A DNA stretch of 64,000 nucleotides from Singulisphaera acidiphila DSM 18658 (GCF_000242455.2 NC_019892.1:2480001-2544000); one strand, 5' to 3'. Counted from the first letter of the stretch, positions 1 through 8,722 are shown. The notes: generated from the letters alone by a model not told the origin. Numbers and translations: made by a program.

Positions 1-112
1 AATCCGTGATCAAGTGGGCGTGGATGTCCTTGGGGCCCCGCCCCATGTATTCCTGCTCGAACCGCCGCGTCCCCTCGCAGATTGCGGCCTCGATCTCTCC
101 CTGTGTTTTCAT
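1..112 (-). CDS. DUF2294 family protein, N-terminal part
   Basis: The first 37 codons of a gene that runs off the left edge of the window. It starts with MKTQGEIEAAI at the ATG ending at base 112 and continues with FEQEYMGRGPKDIHAHLI. This is the characteristic N-terminus of DUF2294 proteins, a small family of unknown function often found near stress genes. A second, more diverged member lies on the other strand at 2253-2714, so the locus holds two. No strong Shine-Dalgarno sequence is visible before the ATG. The family call is firm; the function is unknown. Confidence 0.8.
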   Translation of the reverse strand, partial: MKTQGEIEAAICEGTRRFEQEYMGRGPKDIHAHLITD

Positions 113-351
113 GACGACCTCGTGCTCGTGGTTGTCTCCCCCGCCGGAAACCCGCGCAGCCGTAGGGGAGAGATCGCGACGGAGCATTGGGTCATCGTTT
201 CGCCGGCCGCGGGCGGGAGTCAATGATACCAGACTCGACGAGAGAATTCGCTTGTATTCGCCGCCATGAGTCGTAAGACTGAGAATAGCAATCGTTGGAT
301 GACTTGATGAAGGACAACCCGGCCGAGCCGGGGGGTCAATTATACAGTAAC

Positions 352-403
352 CCGACGTGCTCGAACGCCCGACAACGGCGATCGAGCACGTCGGTTTTTT
401 TTT
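352..403 (+). terminator. Rho-independent terminator-like hairpin
   Basis: A perfect 13-bp stem (CCGACGTGCTCGA pairing with TCGAGCACGTCGG) with a 17-base loop is followed by nine T residues on the plus strand. No plus-strand gene is visible upstream inside the window. It lies 63 bases before the small gene at 467, so it may end an unseen transcript or act as a leader attenuator. The rest of 113-466 shows nothing else recognisable. Confidence 0.75.
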
Positions 404-466
404 GGCCATCGGGAATGCGAGACTTCGCGTTCCGAGGAAACCGCGGACTGGCAATGGAGACCCGTC

Positions 467-691
467 ATGCTGAGGTTCGGCCAGTACAAGCTCTCGGACG
501 CCATTCGCCAACTCCGTCGCAAGGCCGGCGGTGGCAAGGGGGGGAAACCCGTGCCGACCCGTGAGACGGCCGCCGAGCAGGTCCGCGAGACCCAGGAGAG
601 CAACGAGGCCGGCAAGGCCAGGGCGTCGAGTCGTGATCGAATGGTTGATATCGGGCGGGGCAACCAGCAAGCCGGTCGACAGGGTCAATGA
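467..691 (+). CDS. small basic hypothetical protein
   Basis: A 74-residue protein starting MLRFGQYKLSDAIRQLRRKA and rich in Gly, Lys, Arg and Gln, so probably soluble and partly disordered. A GGAGA Shine-Dalgarno sequence sits six bases before the ATG, which supports real translation. It ends 22 bases before the CsbD-like gene and runs the same way, so the two may be co-transcribed. I do not recognise a family. Confidence 0.5.
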   Translation: MLRFGQYKLSDAIRQLRRKAGGGKGGKPVPTRETAAEQVRETQESNEAGKARASSRDRMVDIGRGNQQAGRQGQ

Positions 692-713
692 GGTCCACTC
701 AAGGCGGTTCATC

Positions 714-917
714 ATGAACTGGGATCAGATCGCGGGCGACTGGAAGCAGTTCACGGGCAAAGCGAAGGCGAAGCGGGGCAAGCTGACCAACAGCGATCTG
801 ACGATCGTCGCCGGCAGGCGCGACCAACTCGCCGGCCTCTTGCAGCAGAGGTACGGCTACGCCAAGGACTAGGTGGAAAAAGAACTCGACGAGTTCTCGA
901 AGGCCCTGAAGCCGTAA
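714..917 (+). pseudogene. CsbD-like stress protein with in-frame amber stop
   Basis: It begins MNWDQIAGDWKQFTGKAKAK and continues with KRGKLTNSDLTIVAGRRDQL, a clear match to the CsbD family of small stress-induced proteins (usually 60-70 residues). A TAG at 870-872 stops translation after 52 residues. The same frame then continues with VEKELDEFSKALKP and a TAA at 915-917, which is the expected CsbD C-terminus. One nonsense change (for example GAG to TAG) therefore explains the break. A truncated 52-residue product is still possible. Confidence 0.75.
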
Positions 918-1040
918 GCGCCCAGAGGCTGCTGGGAACAGCAGCTACTGATTGATTTGATGGTCGTGGTCAACCCGATTCCAGTAACGACCACGGCCGC
1001 AACGACCCAGAACCCAATGACCACGAAGGAGACGAGAACG

Positions 1041-1250
1041 ATGCCGACCGCAACGAAGCACGCCGCGTGCGAACATCATCACAAGGCCGCCACGCACCAT
1101 GCGGCCGCCGCGCACCACCACTTGGAGGCGGCCCACCATCACAACGTAGGCGAGCACGAAGCGGCCAAGCAGCATGACGAGGCCGCTCACGAGCACGGCG
1201 AACACGCTCATAAGGCCGCCACCACTGCGCACCAGCATTCGACCAAGTGA
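1041..1250 (+). CDS. histidine-rich small protein
   Basis: A 69-residue protein built almost entirely of Ala, His, Glu and Lys, with repeated AAHHH and HHH blocks and a highly charged helical pattern. It has about 20 histidines, so metal binding (Ni, Zn, Cu, Co) or metal storage is a reasonable guess, but no known metallochaperone domain is present. The start at 1041 is chosen because AAGGAGA lies eight bases upstream; an upstream in-frame ATG at 957 has no such site. Similar short His-rich proteins occur beside stress genes in other bacteria. Confidence 0.65.
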   Translation: MPTATKHAACEHHHKAATHHAAAAHHHLEAAHHHNVGEHEAAKQHDEAAHEHGEHAHKAATTAHQHSTK

Positions 1251-1357
1251 GGCTGTCGCGTCAGTAACTCGCGTTCCATCTCCTCCACCGGAAGCCATTC
1301 TTGGCGATCTGTCGCTCTCCGGTGCGGGGAGAACCAACTCGAAAAAGGGAAAGACCC

Positions 1358-1801
1358 ATGAAGAATCCATTGATTGATTTTCTGTCGGTCGCGTTGGTTG
1401 CCCTTGCCGGTTGCAGTCAGGGCACTCCTGGGGGCCAGGGAGTCACCACCACCCCGCCCCACAAGCCGCCGCTCTACGGGGAAGCCGACAACACTTTCAA
1501 TCTGAGCGCGCCTCGGATGTCGACCACACTGCACCAGGGAGAGACAAAAGTCGTCGAGATCGGCATCGAGAGAGGCAAGAACTTCGACCAGGATGTCGCG
1601 CTCAAGGTCGCGGAAGGGCCGAAGGGCGTGACCGTCGATCCCGCCAGTCCCGTCATCAAGAGCGGGGATAAAGAGGTGAAACTCACGTTCAAGGCCGCAG
1701 ACGACGCGACTCTGGGTGACTTCACCGTCAAGGTGGCTGGACACCCCGCGAAGGGTGCCGACGCGACCATCGACTTCAAGATCGACGTGGCCAAGAAGTA
1801 A
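1358..1801 (+). CDS. putative lipoprotein of unknown function
   Basis: A 147-residue protein with a short hydrophobic signal and the lipobox LAGC at about residues 16-19, so it should be lipidated and exported. The mature part looks like one beta-sandwich domain (about residues 50-147) that alternates charged and hydrophobic strands, as in Ig-like or CARDB-like folds. AAGGGA precedes the ATG at a good distance; the longer frame from 1301 has no comparable site. No enzyme motif is visible. Confidence 0.7.
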   Translation: MKNPLIDFLSVALVALAGCSQGTPGGQGVTTTPPHKPPLYGEADNTFNLSAPRMSTTLHQGETKVVEIGIERGKNFDQDVALKVAEGPKGVTVDPASPVIKSGDKEVKLTFKAADDATLGDFTVKVAGHPAKGADATIDFKIDVAKK

Positions 1802-1956
1802 CGAGAGGAAGCGAGCGGAATCGGAGACGCGTCGGCTTCCTTGCACGCGATGATGACTTATTCCCGTTTCCGCCTCGTGTCTCCTCGTGTTGCGGCGGCC
1901 ATGGTCCTCCTCCCCGACGTCGTAATCTCTAACCGTCCGAGAAAGGAAGCGGTCTC

Positions 1957-2127
1957 ATGTTGTACTACGCGATCGTCTTCGCGGTACTCGCCCTGCTAGC
2001 CGGCGTCCTCGGCTTCGTGGCGCTCAGCGGCACGCTCGCCTGGATCGCCAAGGTCTTGCTGGTCGTCTTCGTTGTCATGTTGGTGGTCTCGCTGATCTTC
2101 GGCGGAAGGCGACGGGCGATTCTCTGA
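1957..2127 (+). CDS. DUF1328 small membrane protein
   Basis: A 56-residue protein starting MLYYAIVFAVLALLAGVLGF, with two hydrophobic segments (about 4-24 and 28-50) and a short basic tail GGRRRAIL. This is the DUF1328 (YtjA-like) family of two-helix inner-membrane proteins, common in stress islands and of unknown role. AGGAAG lies about seven bases before the ATG. It is likely co-directional with the lipoprotein and DUF2294 genes on either side. Confidence 0.85.
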   Translation: MLYYAIVFAVLALLAGVLGFVALSGTLAWIAKVLLVVFVVMLVVSLIFGGRRRAIL

Positions 2128-2252
2128 TCCTCCAGTGAGACCTGGAACTGACTCCACCATGACGATCATACAATCCACGAATGTGTAGATCCGGCCTTGT
2201 CGCTCGGTTCCAGGTTGATCCGACAACGGTCCTACAAGCAAGGACAAATTCC

Positions 2253-2714
2253 ATGGTCACGCCAAAACCAACCGTTGCTCAGCAAGTGGCCGAGGCCGCG
2301 AGCAAGTTTCAGGAGCGGAGAACGGGCCACGCGCCCCGTGCGGTGACCGTGGTCATGAGTGAAGACACACTGGTGGTCACGCTCTATGGGGCTTTGTCTC
2401 CAGCCGAAAAAGCCCTGGCCAAAACTCCGGAGGGCGCCGCCCAGGTTCAGGAGTTCCACCGGCAACTGTTCGCCAGCGATTCCGACGCGCTTCGGCAGGA
2501 GATCAAGCGCATCACCGGCATCGTCGTGCGTGAGGCGACCGCGGAAGTCGAACCAGCGAGCGGTGCGATTGTGCAGGCGTTCACGACCGGCACCGTAGTG
2601 CAGGTGTTCTTAATGGACGGTGGCTCTCCCACGGAAACCTGGAGTGGGGTTCGACCAGTGGAGATCCCTGATTCGAATGAGAAAACGCCTGACGTCCTTT
2701 CAGCGGGAGCTTGA
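2253..2714 (+). CDS. DUF2294 family protein
   Basis: A 153-residue protein of the same family as the partial gene at 1-112. Visible family features are VVTLYGALSPAEKALAKTPEG (about residues 44-64, quoted in outline only), a central helix, then EIKRITGIVVREATAEVEP and a C-terminal hydrophobic strand. An AGGA site lies eight bases before the ATG at 2253, so this start is preferred over the upstream ATG at 2181. It ends three bases before the SPFH gene, which suggests co-transcription. Function unknown. Confidence 0.75.
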   Translation: MVTPKPTVAQQVAEAASKFQERRTGHAPRAVTVVMSEDTLVVTLYGALSPAEKALAKTPEGAAQVQEFHRQLFASDSDALRQEIKRITGIVVREATAEVEPASGAIVQAFTTGTVVQVFLMDGGSPTETWSGVRPVEIPDSNEKTPDVLSAGA

Positions 2715-2717
2715 ATC

Positions 2718-3647
2718 ATGGGAATGATCGAGATTGCGGCACTTGCATTGGGATTCGCTCTGGCGCTGCTCGGCATGTACCTGTTGACATGCATCCGTGT
2801 CCTGAATGAATACGAGCGTGGTGTGGTCTTCCGACTGGGTAGGGCCATGCCCAAGCCCAAGGGACCGGGACTGATCCTGGTCTTCTGGCCGGTCGATCGC
2901 ATGATGCGGGTTGACCTGCGGACTATTACAAAAGTCATCGAGCCTCAGGACGTCATTACCCGAGACAACGTTTCGGTCCGTGTTAATGCCGTACTCTACT
3001 TCCGGGTCGTGGACCCGATGCGCTCCGTGCTGGAGGTGGCCGATTTCTTGTTCGCAACCTCCCAGGTGGCGTTGACGACATTGCGCAGCACACTGGGGCA
3101 AGCGGAACTCGATGACCTTCTGACGGAGCGGGACAAGGTGAACCGCCGCCTGCAAGAGATCATTGATGGGCACACCGAGCCGTGGGGAGTGAAAGTCTCC
3201 GTCGTTGAGGTCAAGGACGTGGACCTCCCTGAGCCAATGAAGCGGTCCATGGCCCATCAAGCGGAGGCCGAACGCGACCGACGCGCCAAGATCATCAACG
3301 CCGAAGGAGAGTTCCAGGCCGCGGACAAACTCCGGCAAGCCGCCCAGATTATGGCGCCTTATCCCATGGCGATGCAAATGCGCTATCTCCAGACTCTCAC
3401 GGAGGTCGCCTCAGAGCGGAATTCCACGATCATCTTCCCATTACCCATCGAACTGTTGCGACCGTTTCTGGGAAGCGGCCAGGATGACTCGAGTGCCGTC
3501 GCGTCCAAGAATGGGCGATCTGAGGACTCATGCTCGGAGGTCAAGACCGCGGCCCAATCCGGGACGACCTACGGAGTCGAGGTAACAGCCGCAACGGCGA
3601 GGGGATCCCTTTCTTCGGAGATGTCGGCCTCAGGGGTGCCTCTGTAA
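2718..3647 (+). CDS. slipin/stomatin-like SPFH protein
   Basis: A 309-residue protein with an N-terminal membrane segment (about residues 5-27), then the SPFH/band 7 domain (about 28-200) with the typical YERGVVFRLGR, PVDRMMRVDLRT and VSVRVNAVLYFRV strands, and an Ala/Glu-rich helical stretch that drives oligomerisation. These proteins scaffold membrane microdomains and often pair with a NfeD-type partner; none is seen here. The tail after residue 255 is low in complexity and poorly conserved. It follows the DUF2294 gene with a three-base gap. Confidence 0.9.
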   Translation: MGMIEIAALALGFALALLGMYLLTCIRVLNEYERGVVFRLGRAMPKPKGPGLILVFWPVDRMMRVDLRTITKVIEPQDVITRDNVSVRVNAVLYFRVVDPMRSVLEVADFLFATSQVALTTLRSTLGQAELDDLLTERDKVNRRLQEIIDGHTEPWGVKVSVVEVKDVDLPEPMKRSMAHQAEAERDRRAKIINAEGEFQAADKLRQAAQIMAPYPMAMQMRYLQTLTEVASERNSTIIFPLPIELLRPFLGSGQDDSSAVASKNGRSEDSCSEVKTAAQSGTTYGVEVTAATARGSLSSEMSASGVPL

Positions 3648-3734
3648 ATCGCAATTAACCCGGTGTTGAATGAGCCGATCGGTGTGCCAAACCGGCACAG
3701 GACAAGTCAAAGCAGCACAACAGGATTGGCAACC

Positions 3735-4181
3735 ATGATCTTGACCTGCGATATATCGACGAAATTCGGACGACTTCATCCGTCAGAATTGTGCGTCGAG
3801 CTCCCTTTGATTCTCCTCGACGGACAATTGGCCGCGTTGGCTCAAAAAGCCAGGTCCGAAGGACGGACAATCGGGCAGATCATCCGCCTTGCGATCGATC
3901 TCCACATCGCCGGTGGGTGCAATCGTTCTGACGTCCACCGCATTTTGGGCGGTCTTCGAATTGACTCGCCACCCGACGGTTTTGGAATTGTCGAAGTGAC
4001 GCTGCTCCTACCCACATCGCGCCTGGCGGAACTTGAGGCGCTCGCCTCCCAAAGTGACACCACGACGGGAACGTTAATCCGGGGAATGTTTTGCTGTTCG
4101 CTTCTCGAGTGCTCCCCAATCCAGCAATCTCCAGGCGAATCGCAAGAATCTGCGCGCCTTGATGTTATGCGGACTTCATAA
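3735..4181 (+). CDS. hypothetical protein with two tandem strand-helix repeats
   Basis: A 148-residue protein in which two segments look alike: one around residues 22-56 (LPLILLDGQLAALAQKA and following) and one around 86-118 (VTLLLPTSRLAELEALA and following). Each is a beta-strand followed by two short helices, which resembles a ribbon-helix-helix unit, so a DNA-binding role is possible but unproven. The start is uncertain: 3735 gives the compact form and 3663 adds 24 unremarkable residues; neither has a strong ribosome site. Confidence 0.45.
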   Translation: MILTCDISTKFGRLHPSELCVELPLILLDGQLAALAQKARSEGRTIGQIIRLAIDLHIAGGCNRSDVHRILGGLRIDSPPDGFGIVEVTLLLPTSRLAELEALASQSDTTTGTLIRGMFCCSLLECSPIQQSPGESQESARLDVMRTS

Positions 4182-4215
4182 AAACAATTACAAAAAGATG
4201 TATCGAATTCATTAA

Positions 4216-4560
4216 ATGGAGGAGGAAGCAGACAGCAAGATTCTGATCCTGAACTTGAGCGGCAAGCTCACGAGGGAAGACTATGCGAACTTCATCCCGG
4301 AGGTAGAGCGAACGGTCAAGGCCCACAGCAAGGTTCGGATGCACGGCTTCCACGACAGGACAATTGGAGCTGCGTGGGAGGATATCAAGTTCGAACTCCA
4401 CCATTTCGCTGACATCGAGCGGTTGGCTCTGATAGGCGAGAATCGGTGGGAAGCGGGTATGGCAGTCTTCTGCAAGCCGTTCACCACCGCCAAGCTCCGC
4501 GACTTCGATGAGAGCAAGGCCGACGTGACCACCGTGTGCATTTATGTAATCACATTATAA
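4216..4560 (+). CDS. SpoIIAA-like/STAS-type protein
   Basis: A 114-residue protein with the family pattern SGKLTREDY, WEDIKFELHHFADIERLAL, then WEAGMAVFCKPFTTAK. This is the SpoIIAA-like family (bacterial STAS-type fold) of cytosolic proteins of unknown role. The middle looks a few residues short where family members have an extra loop before GAAWEDIKF. An in-frame TAA directly precedes the ATG, which fixes the start, but no good ribosome site is visible. The next 240 bases are AT-rich at first and hold no gene. Confidence 0.75.
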   Translation: MEEEADSKILILNLSGKLTREDYANFIPEVERTVKAHSKVRMHGFHDRTIGAAWEDIKFELHHFADIERLALIGENRWEAGMAVFCKPFTTAKLRDFDESKADVTTVCIYVITL

Positions 4561-4800
4561 TTATAAAATATATATTTATTCAATACAAATAATGCTGCAT
4601 GGACACCAGAAAACGAAGCAAGGAGTCGCAATCGAAACCAAATTGATCGAATGGTGCCCTCGGCCGTCGCGACGACAAGAGCTTCTCTGACAGAATATCC
4701 ACGAATGCCGCTTCAGTTTTGTCCGAAAGGTGATCGGGAGGACGATTCCGAGCCGTGTCCGGCGCTACATCCGGCGCAAGAGCCCGAGTGCACTTGCCTC

Positions 4801-5007
4801 ACCGAGCCTCTGCTACAAGAACTGAGGTGAACCGGCTATTCGGCCTTGAACGACTTCGGAGTCTCCATTGGGGACAGTGTTGTGACCCTTGAAGGTCGCG
4901 TGGCCAGCTACCACCAGAAGCAACTCGCCCAGGAAGCGGTCTGACGAGTATTCGGTCATGCGATCATCAGGAACGAACTCGAAATCGCCGGCCGAAACGA
5001 GCGCTGA
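4801..5007 (+). pseudogene. BON-domain protein remnant
   Basis: One frame reads LQELR, stop, TGYSALNDFGVSIGDSVVTL, EGRVASYHQKQLAQEAV, stop, RVFGHAIIRNELEI and ends at 5005-5007. This is a single BON domain (a lipid- or membrane-associated fold of stress proteins) with two in-frame TGA codons at 4828 and 4942. Both sit where family members have Arg, so each is best explained by a CGA to TGA transition. There is no start codon or ribosome site, so I treat it as decayed. Confidence 0.65.
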
Positions 5008-5072
5008 GCGCAAGTCGCAGCTTTCGTGATTTCATTCATTCTGCAACGAGATCTAACTGGAGGAACCACAAG

Positions 5073-5605
5073 ATGTCCAACGCGAACTCCGTCGTCGCGA
5101 TCTTCGAGTCGCATGATCAGGCCGAGGACGCCATCCGCGAACTTCAGAAGGACGGCTTCGACATGAAGAAGCTGTCGATCGTCGGTAAGGATTACCACAC
5201 GGAAGAGAACGTCGTCGGCTACTACACTGCCGGCGACCGCATGCTGTACTGGGGCAAGCTGGGAGCCTTCTGGGGAGGCTTCTGGGGTTTACTGTTGGGC
5301 TCTGCGTTCTTCTGGGTGCCGGGCATCGGTCAGGTACTCGTGGCGGGGCCGCTCGTTATGTGGATCGTGGGCGCGCTCGAAGAGGCAGCCGTGTTCGGTG
5401 GCCTTAGCGCCCTCGGCGCCGGGCTGTACAGCATCGGCATTCCGAAGCAGAGCGTCCTGCATACGAGACCGAGGTCAAGAACGGGAAACTTCTCTTGGTC
5501 GCCCACGGAACGCCCGACGAGGTGAAACGAGCCAGGGATCTCTTGGATCAGTCGCATGCGAATTCAACGATAGTTCATCTCGAACGGGTTGCCGTTGACG
5601 CGTAA
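5073..5605 (+). pseudogene. glycine-rich membrane stress protein (GSP17M-like), copy 1, frameshifted
   Basis: Starts MSNANSVVAIFESHDQAEDA with an excellent GGAGGAA site. The N-terminal alpha/beta domain resembles general stress protein 17M; it is followed by a hydrophobic Trp/Gly-rich hairpin (KLGAFWGGFWGLLLGSAFFW). It is nearly identical to copy 2 at 7842 until base 5460, where one A is missing (CTGCATACG against CTGCAATACG). After that the correct protein continues in another frame to the TAA at 5603-5605. As written, the product stops at 5525 with a scrambled tail of about 22 residues. The shift could be real or a base-calling error. Confidence 0.75.
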
Positions 5606-5635
5606 ACCCGCACTTTCTTCGAAGGGGAGAATCAG

Positions 5636-6391
5636 ATGAAGAAGACCAGCTTTGCAGTCGCGATCCTGTTGGTCGCTGGCATGGCGTCGCTGGTGTGCGC
5701 CGACGACACCAAGAAGAAGACCGATGCGAAGGACGAGAAGCCTAAGGCATCGCAGGGACAGGTGGTCGACGGCAAGAAGAAGACCGTCGCCAAGGGAGAG
5801 AAACCTAAAGCGTCGCCCGGATGGGTTGTCATTGAGGAAGAGTGGTGGAACCCGTTCCTTTACGACTTCTCGATCTCGCTGCACAACGCCCGCGAGCACT
5901 ATCGTGCGAAGGAGGAGAAGTCCGCGAGCGCCGAGATCGACAAGGCAATCTCCTGGCTGAAGTACGCAGAGTGTCACGCCAACAAAACGACGGCCGAAGA
6001 TCTTGCCACCGCCCAAGCGGACTTGATGGATTTTTCGGCAAGGCTGAAGAGCGGTAAGCCGGTTTTGGCGAGGCAGCTCGATGCCGCATTCGCACACGCA
6101 TCGGCGGCGCTTGCCAATTACCACCATTTCAAGTCCGGCAGAGCGCTGGCTGAAGGCGATTTAAAAACGGCGGGGAGACACTTGATGGCGGCCACGGACC
6201 TTCTTCGCAGCGCCGCTCAATCCGCAAACCTCGAGTACGGTAGTGAAACCGCCGAGCTCTATGACACATACGCGCCCTACGGCTACTGGGATGACACGAT
6301 CGTGTTCGAGAAGAGCAAGCTGGAGTCGAATTTGACCACGCTCACGACCGAGCTCGAGAAGCTCGCCGCAAAGCTGAAATCGAGCAAATAG
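5636..6391 (+). CDS. exported helical protein of unknown function
   Basis: A 251-residue protein with a signal peptide ending near ASLVCA-DD (about residue 22), a Lys-rich linker that repeats KPKAS twice (about 25-62), and a long helical domain (70-250) rich in Ala, Leu, Lys and Glu. The region around AREHYRAKEEKSASAEIDKA looks like a helical-bundle stress protein. The mature protein should be periplasmic. A GGGGAG site precedes the start and a strong hairpin terminator follows 11 bases after the stop, so the gene is probably expressed. No family recognised with certainty. Confidence 0.65.
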   Translation: MKKTSFAVAILLVAGMASLVCADDTKKKTDAKDEKPKASQGQVVDGKKKTVAKGEKPKASPGWVVIEEEWWNPFLYDFSISLHNAREHYRAKEEKSASAEIDKAISWLKYAECHANKTTAEDLATAQADLMDFSARLKSGKPVLARQLDAAFAHASAALANYHHFKSGRALAEGDLKTAGRHLMAATDLLRSAAQSANLEYGSETAELYDTYAPYGYWDDTIVFEKSKLESNLTTLTTELEKLAAKLKSSK

Positions 6392-6402
6392 TCTCGATGA
6401 AC

Positions 6403-6446
6403 CCGCTCACTCAGCCAATTCCAGGCTGGGTGAGCGGTTGGTTTTT
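6403..6446 (+). terminator. Rho-independent terminator
   Basis: A 14-bp stem (CCGCTCACTCAGCC with GGCTGGGTGAGCGG, one G:T pair) with a seven-base loop is followed by TTGGTTTTT. It lies just after the helical exported protein and ends that transcript. Confidence 0.8.
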
Positions 6447-6541
6447 GGACCGCTGACTCCACCCATCTGTATGCAAATGTGCGATTTTGAGATTCAAACC
6501 GATTCATCCACGGGTAGGAAGCAATCTTAGGAGGGTTCGTC

Positions 6542-7763
6542 ATGAACGCCATTCGCCCCCTGTTTGTATCGACCTATCCGCCGGAAGAATGCGGGCTGGC
6601 AACATTTGCCAAGGATTCGGCTGATGCGGTGGATTGGGCGGCGAAAAAAGCGGTGTCTTCGTTCGCGGCCATCCAGAAGGCAGGCAAGCTCGATTACGAC
6701 GACCCGCGCGTGGTCCACGTCATCGATAACGGCCGTCAGGACGCCTACCGCCTGCTCGCTGATGTGGCCAATGACGGCCCATTTGACGTGGTCAGTTTGC
6801 AGCACGAGTTCGGCCTGTATCCCGGCGAGTGGGGCTTGGACGTCATGGACTTTGTACGGAGATGTCGCAAGCCCATCGTCACTACGTTTCATACTCTGAT
6901 GTCTCAGCCGGCTTCCTTGCCCCGGCGCTTGATTCGGAACTTGGCGACTCAGAGCCAGGGTATCGTGGTGATGACACACCTTGGCGAACGGCTCTTGGCC
7001 ACCGTGTACGGTGTGTCGACTTCGCGTGCCCACGTAATTCCCCACGGGGTGCCAGAGGTTCCTTATGAACGCGACGAGGCCCGCAAGGCGCGGCTTGGAC
7101 TCACCGGCCGTCGGGTCATCTGCACCTTCGGCCTCATCAATCGCGGCAAGGGCCTGGAGTTCATGATCGAAGCCATGCCCAATATCGTCGCCTGTTGCCC
7201 GGAGGTCATTTACTCGATCGTGGGAGCCACCCACCCGCTGGTCAAGCGCCATGAGGGAGAGGTTTACCGCGAAAGCCTGACCGCGACGGCCGAAGCGCTG
7301 GGCGTGGGCTCGCACGTGCGGTTCGTGAACCGATATCTCAGCCTTCCCGAGGTGCTGGAACACTTGCAGGCGTGCGACGTGTATGTCACCCCGTATCCCG
7401 GGAAGGACCAAATCGCCAGCGGGACTTTGGCTTATGCCCTCGCGGCGGGGGGCTGTGGTGAGCACGCCTTACTTATTCGCCGAGGAGGTTTTGGCCGAAG
7501 GAAGGGGCCTCATGGTGCCGTTCGCCGACAGCAGTGCCCTGGCCGAAGCGACGCTACGATTCCTGAGCGACGACGCCTTCCTGCTTGAAACTCGGCGCAA
7601 GGCCTACGCCTACGCCACACCGATGTTCTGGCCGAATGTCGGCCGCCAGTACCTCGATCTCTTCAACCGTGTTGTCCGGGCCAGTCAAGGGAAACGGGAC
7701 GACCGATCCCAGAAGGCCACGGTGGCACCGATTCACCGAGGACAGCTCAGCCTCCTCAACTAG
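6542..7763 (+). pseudogene. family 4 glycosyltransferase, frameshifted
   Basis: The first 305 residues read as a GT-B fold glycosyltransferase: an N-terminal half with [13 protein letters not shown] and [13 protein letters not shown], and a C-terminal half with VIPHGVPEV and [17 protein letters not shown]. At 7446-7452 a run of G residues shifts the frame: the expected [22 protein letters not shown] continues in another frame and ends cleanly at 7763. As written, translation would give a wrong C-terminus and stop at 7588. The enzyme would transfer a sugar from a nucleotide-sugar in the cytosol; its acceptor is unknown. A GH130 phosphorylase gene sits nearby. Confidence 0.8.
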
Positions 7764-7841
7764 GGAGGCCGGAGTGGTCCGAAGCTCGTTTCACTCGTCA
7801 CCCGTGGATAATTTCACCACCGTTCACCAATGAGGAACTCG

Positions 7842-8381
7842 ATGAATTCTGTCAAGAACTCCGTCGTCGCGACCTTCGACTCCCACGACCGGGCCGAAGA
7901 CGCCATCCGCGAGCTTCAGAAGGACGGCTTTGACATGAAGAAGCTGTCGATCGTCGGTAAGGATTACCACACGGAAGAGAACGTCGTCGGCTACTACAAC
8001 ACTGGCGACCGCATGAAATACTGGGGCAAGTTGGGGGCCTTCTGGGGCGGCTTCTGGGGATTGCTGTTCGGCTCCGCGTTCTTCTGGGTGCCTGGCATCG
8101 GTCAGGTGCTTGTGGCGGGGCCGCTCGTCATGTGGGTCGTCGCCGCGCTCGAAGGCGCCGTCACGACGGGGGGACTCACCGCACTTGGAGCAGGTCTGTA
8201 CAGCATCGGCATCCCGAAGAACAGTGTCCTGCAATACGAGACCCAGGTGAAGAACGGCAAGCTCCTCCTGGTCGCCCACGGAACGGCCGACGAAGTGAAA
8301 CGCGCCAAGGATCTCATGGATCAGACTGAGGCGAATTCGTCGACGATCCATGGCGAACAAGTGGCTACCGTCGACCCTTGA
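7842..8381 (+). CDS. glycine-rich membrane stress protein (GSP17M-like), copy 2, intact
   Basis: A 179-residue intact version of the protein broken at 5073. It has an N-terminal domain (NSVVATFDSHDRAEDAIREL), the motif GKDYHTEENVVGYY, a glycine- and tryptophan-rich membrane hairpin (about 68-120), and a C-terminal ferredoxin-like strand (KNGKLLLVAHGTADEVKRA). The ATG at 7842 is preferred because AGGA lies five bases upstream; another ATG at 7830 has no site. It should be an inner-membrane protein of unknown role, probably stress-related. Remnants of a third copy follow at 9580. Confidence 0.8.
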   Translation: MNSVKNSVVATFDSHDRAEDAIRELQKDGFDMKKLSIVGKDYHTEENVVGYYNTGDRMKYWGKLGAFWGGFWGLLFGSAFFWVPGIGQVLVAGPLVMWVVAALEGAVTTGGLTALGAGLYSIGIPKNSVLQYETQVKNGKLLLVAHGTADEVKRAKDLMDQTEANSSTIHGEQVATVDP

Positions 8382-8488
8382 CGCAACATGGTCCGTCTGA
8401 TGGGAGGTTCCGGCTACTCACCATTCGTATAAACAGCAACATGTTTAAATATTAAGTTTTGAAAACTAAACTCAGGGACATCACCGCG

Positions 8489-8722
8489 ATGAGATACCTT
8501 TCACTGACCCTGCCTGAACTCACGCTGCTCGTCGGCACACGGGCGGCGCTCGGCATGGGGCTCGGCCTTCTGCTGCCGGACCGCCTGCCCGAGAGCCAAC
8601 GCAAGGCCGTCGGGTGGACGCTCCTCCTGGTTGGCGCCGTCACGACCGTCCCGTTCGCGTCCGAGGTGCTCGGAAAGGTCCATGCCTCGCCCCCCGTTGG
8701 TTTGCCAACGGGTGCCGTGTGA
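8489..8722 (+). CDS. small two-helix membrane protein
   Basis: A 77-residue protein starting MRYLSLTLPELTLLVGTRAA with two hydrophobic stretches (about 9-32 and 44-66) separated by a charged loop LPDRLPESQRK. It resembles small uncharacterised membrane proteins found beside stress proteins. An AGGGA site lies about 11 bases before the ATG. A TTG at 8459 would add ten residues and has no ribosome site. Confidence 0.6.
   Translation: MRYLSLTLPELTLLVGTRAALGMGLGLLLPDRLPESQRKAVGWTLLLVGAVTTVPFASEVLGKVHASPPVGLPTGAV

Noticed and set aside
1208-1846. 212-codon minus-strand frame opposite the lipoprotein
   Set aside because: Shadow of two well-supported plus-strand genes with ribosome sites; its own composition is not protein-like.
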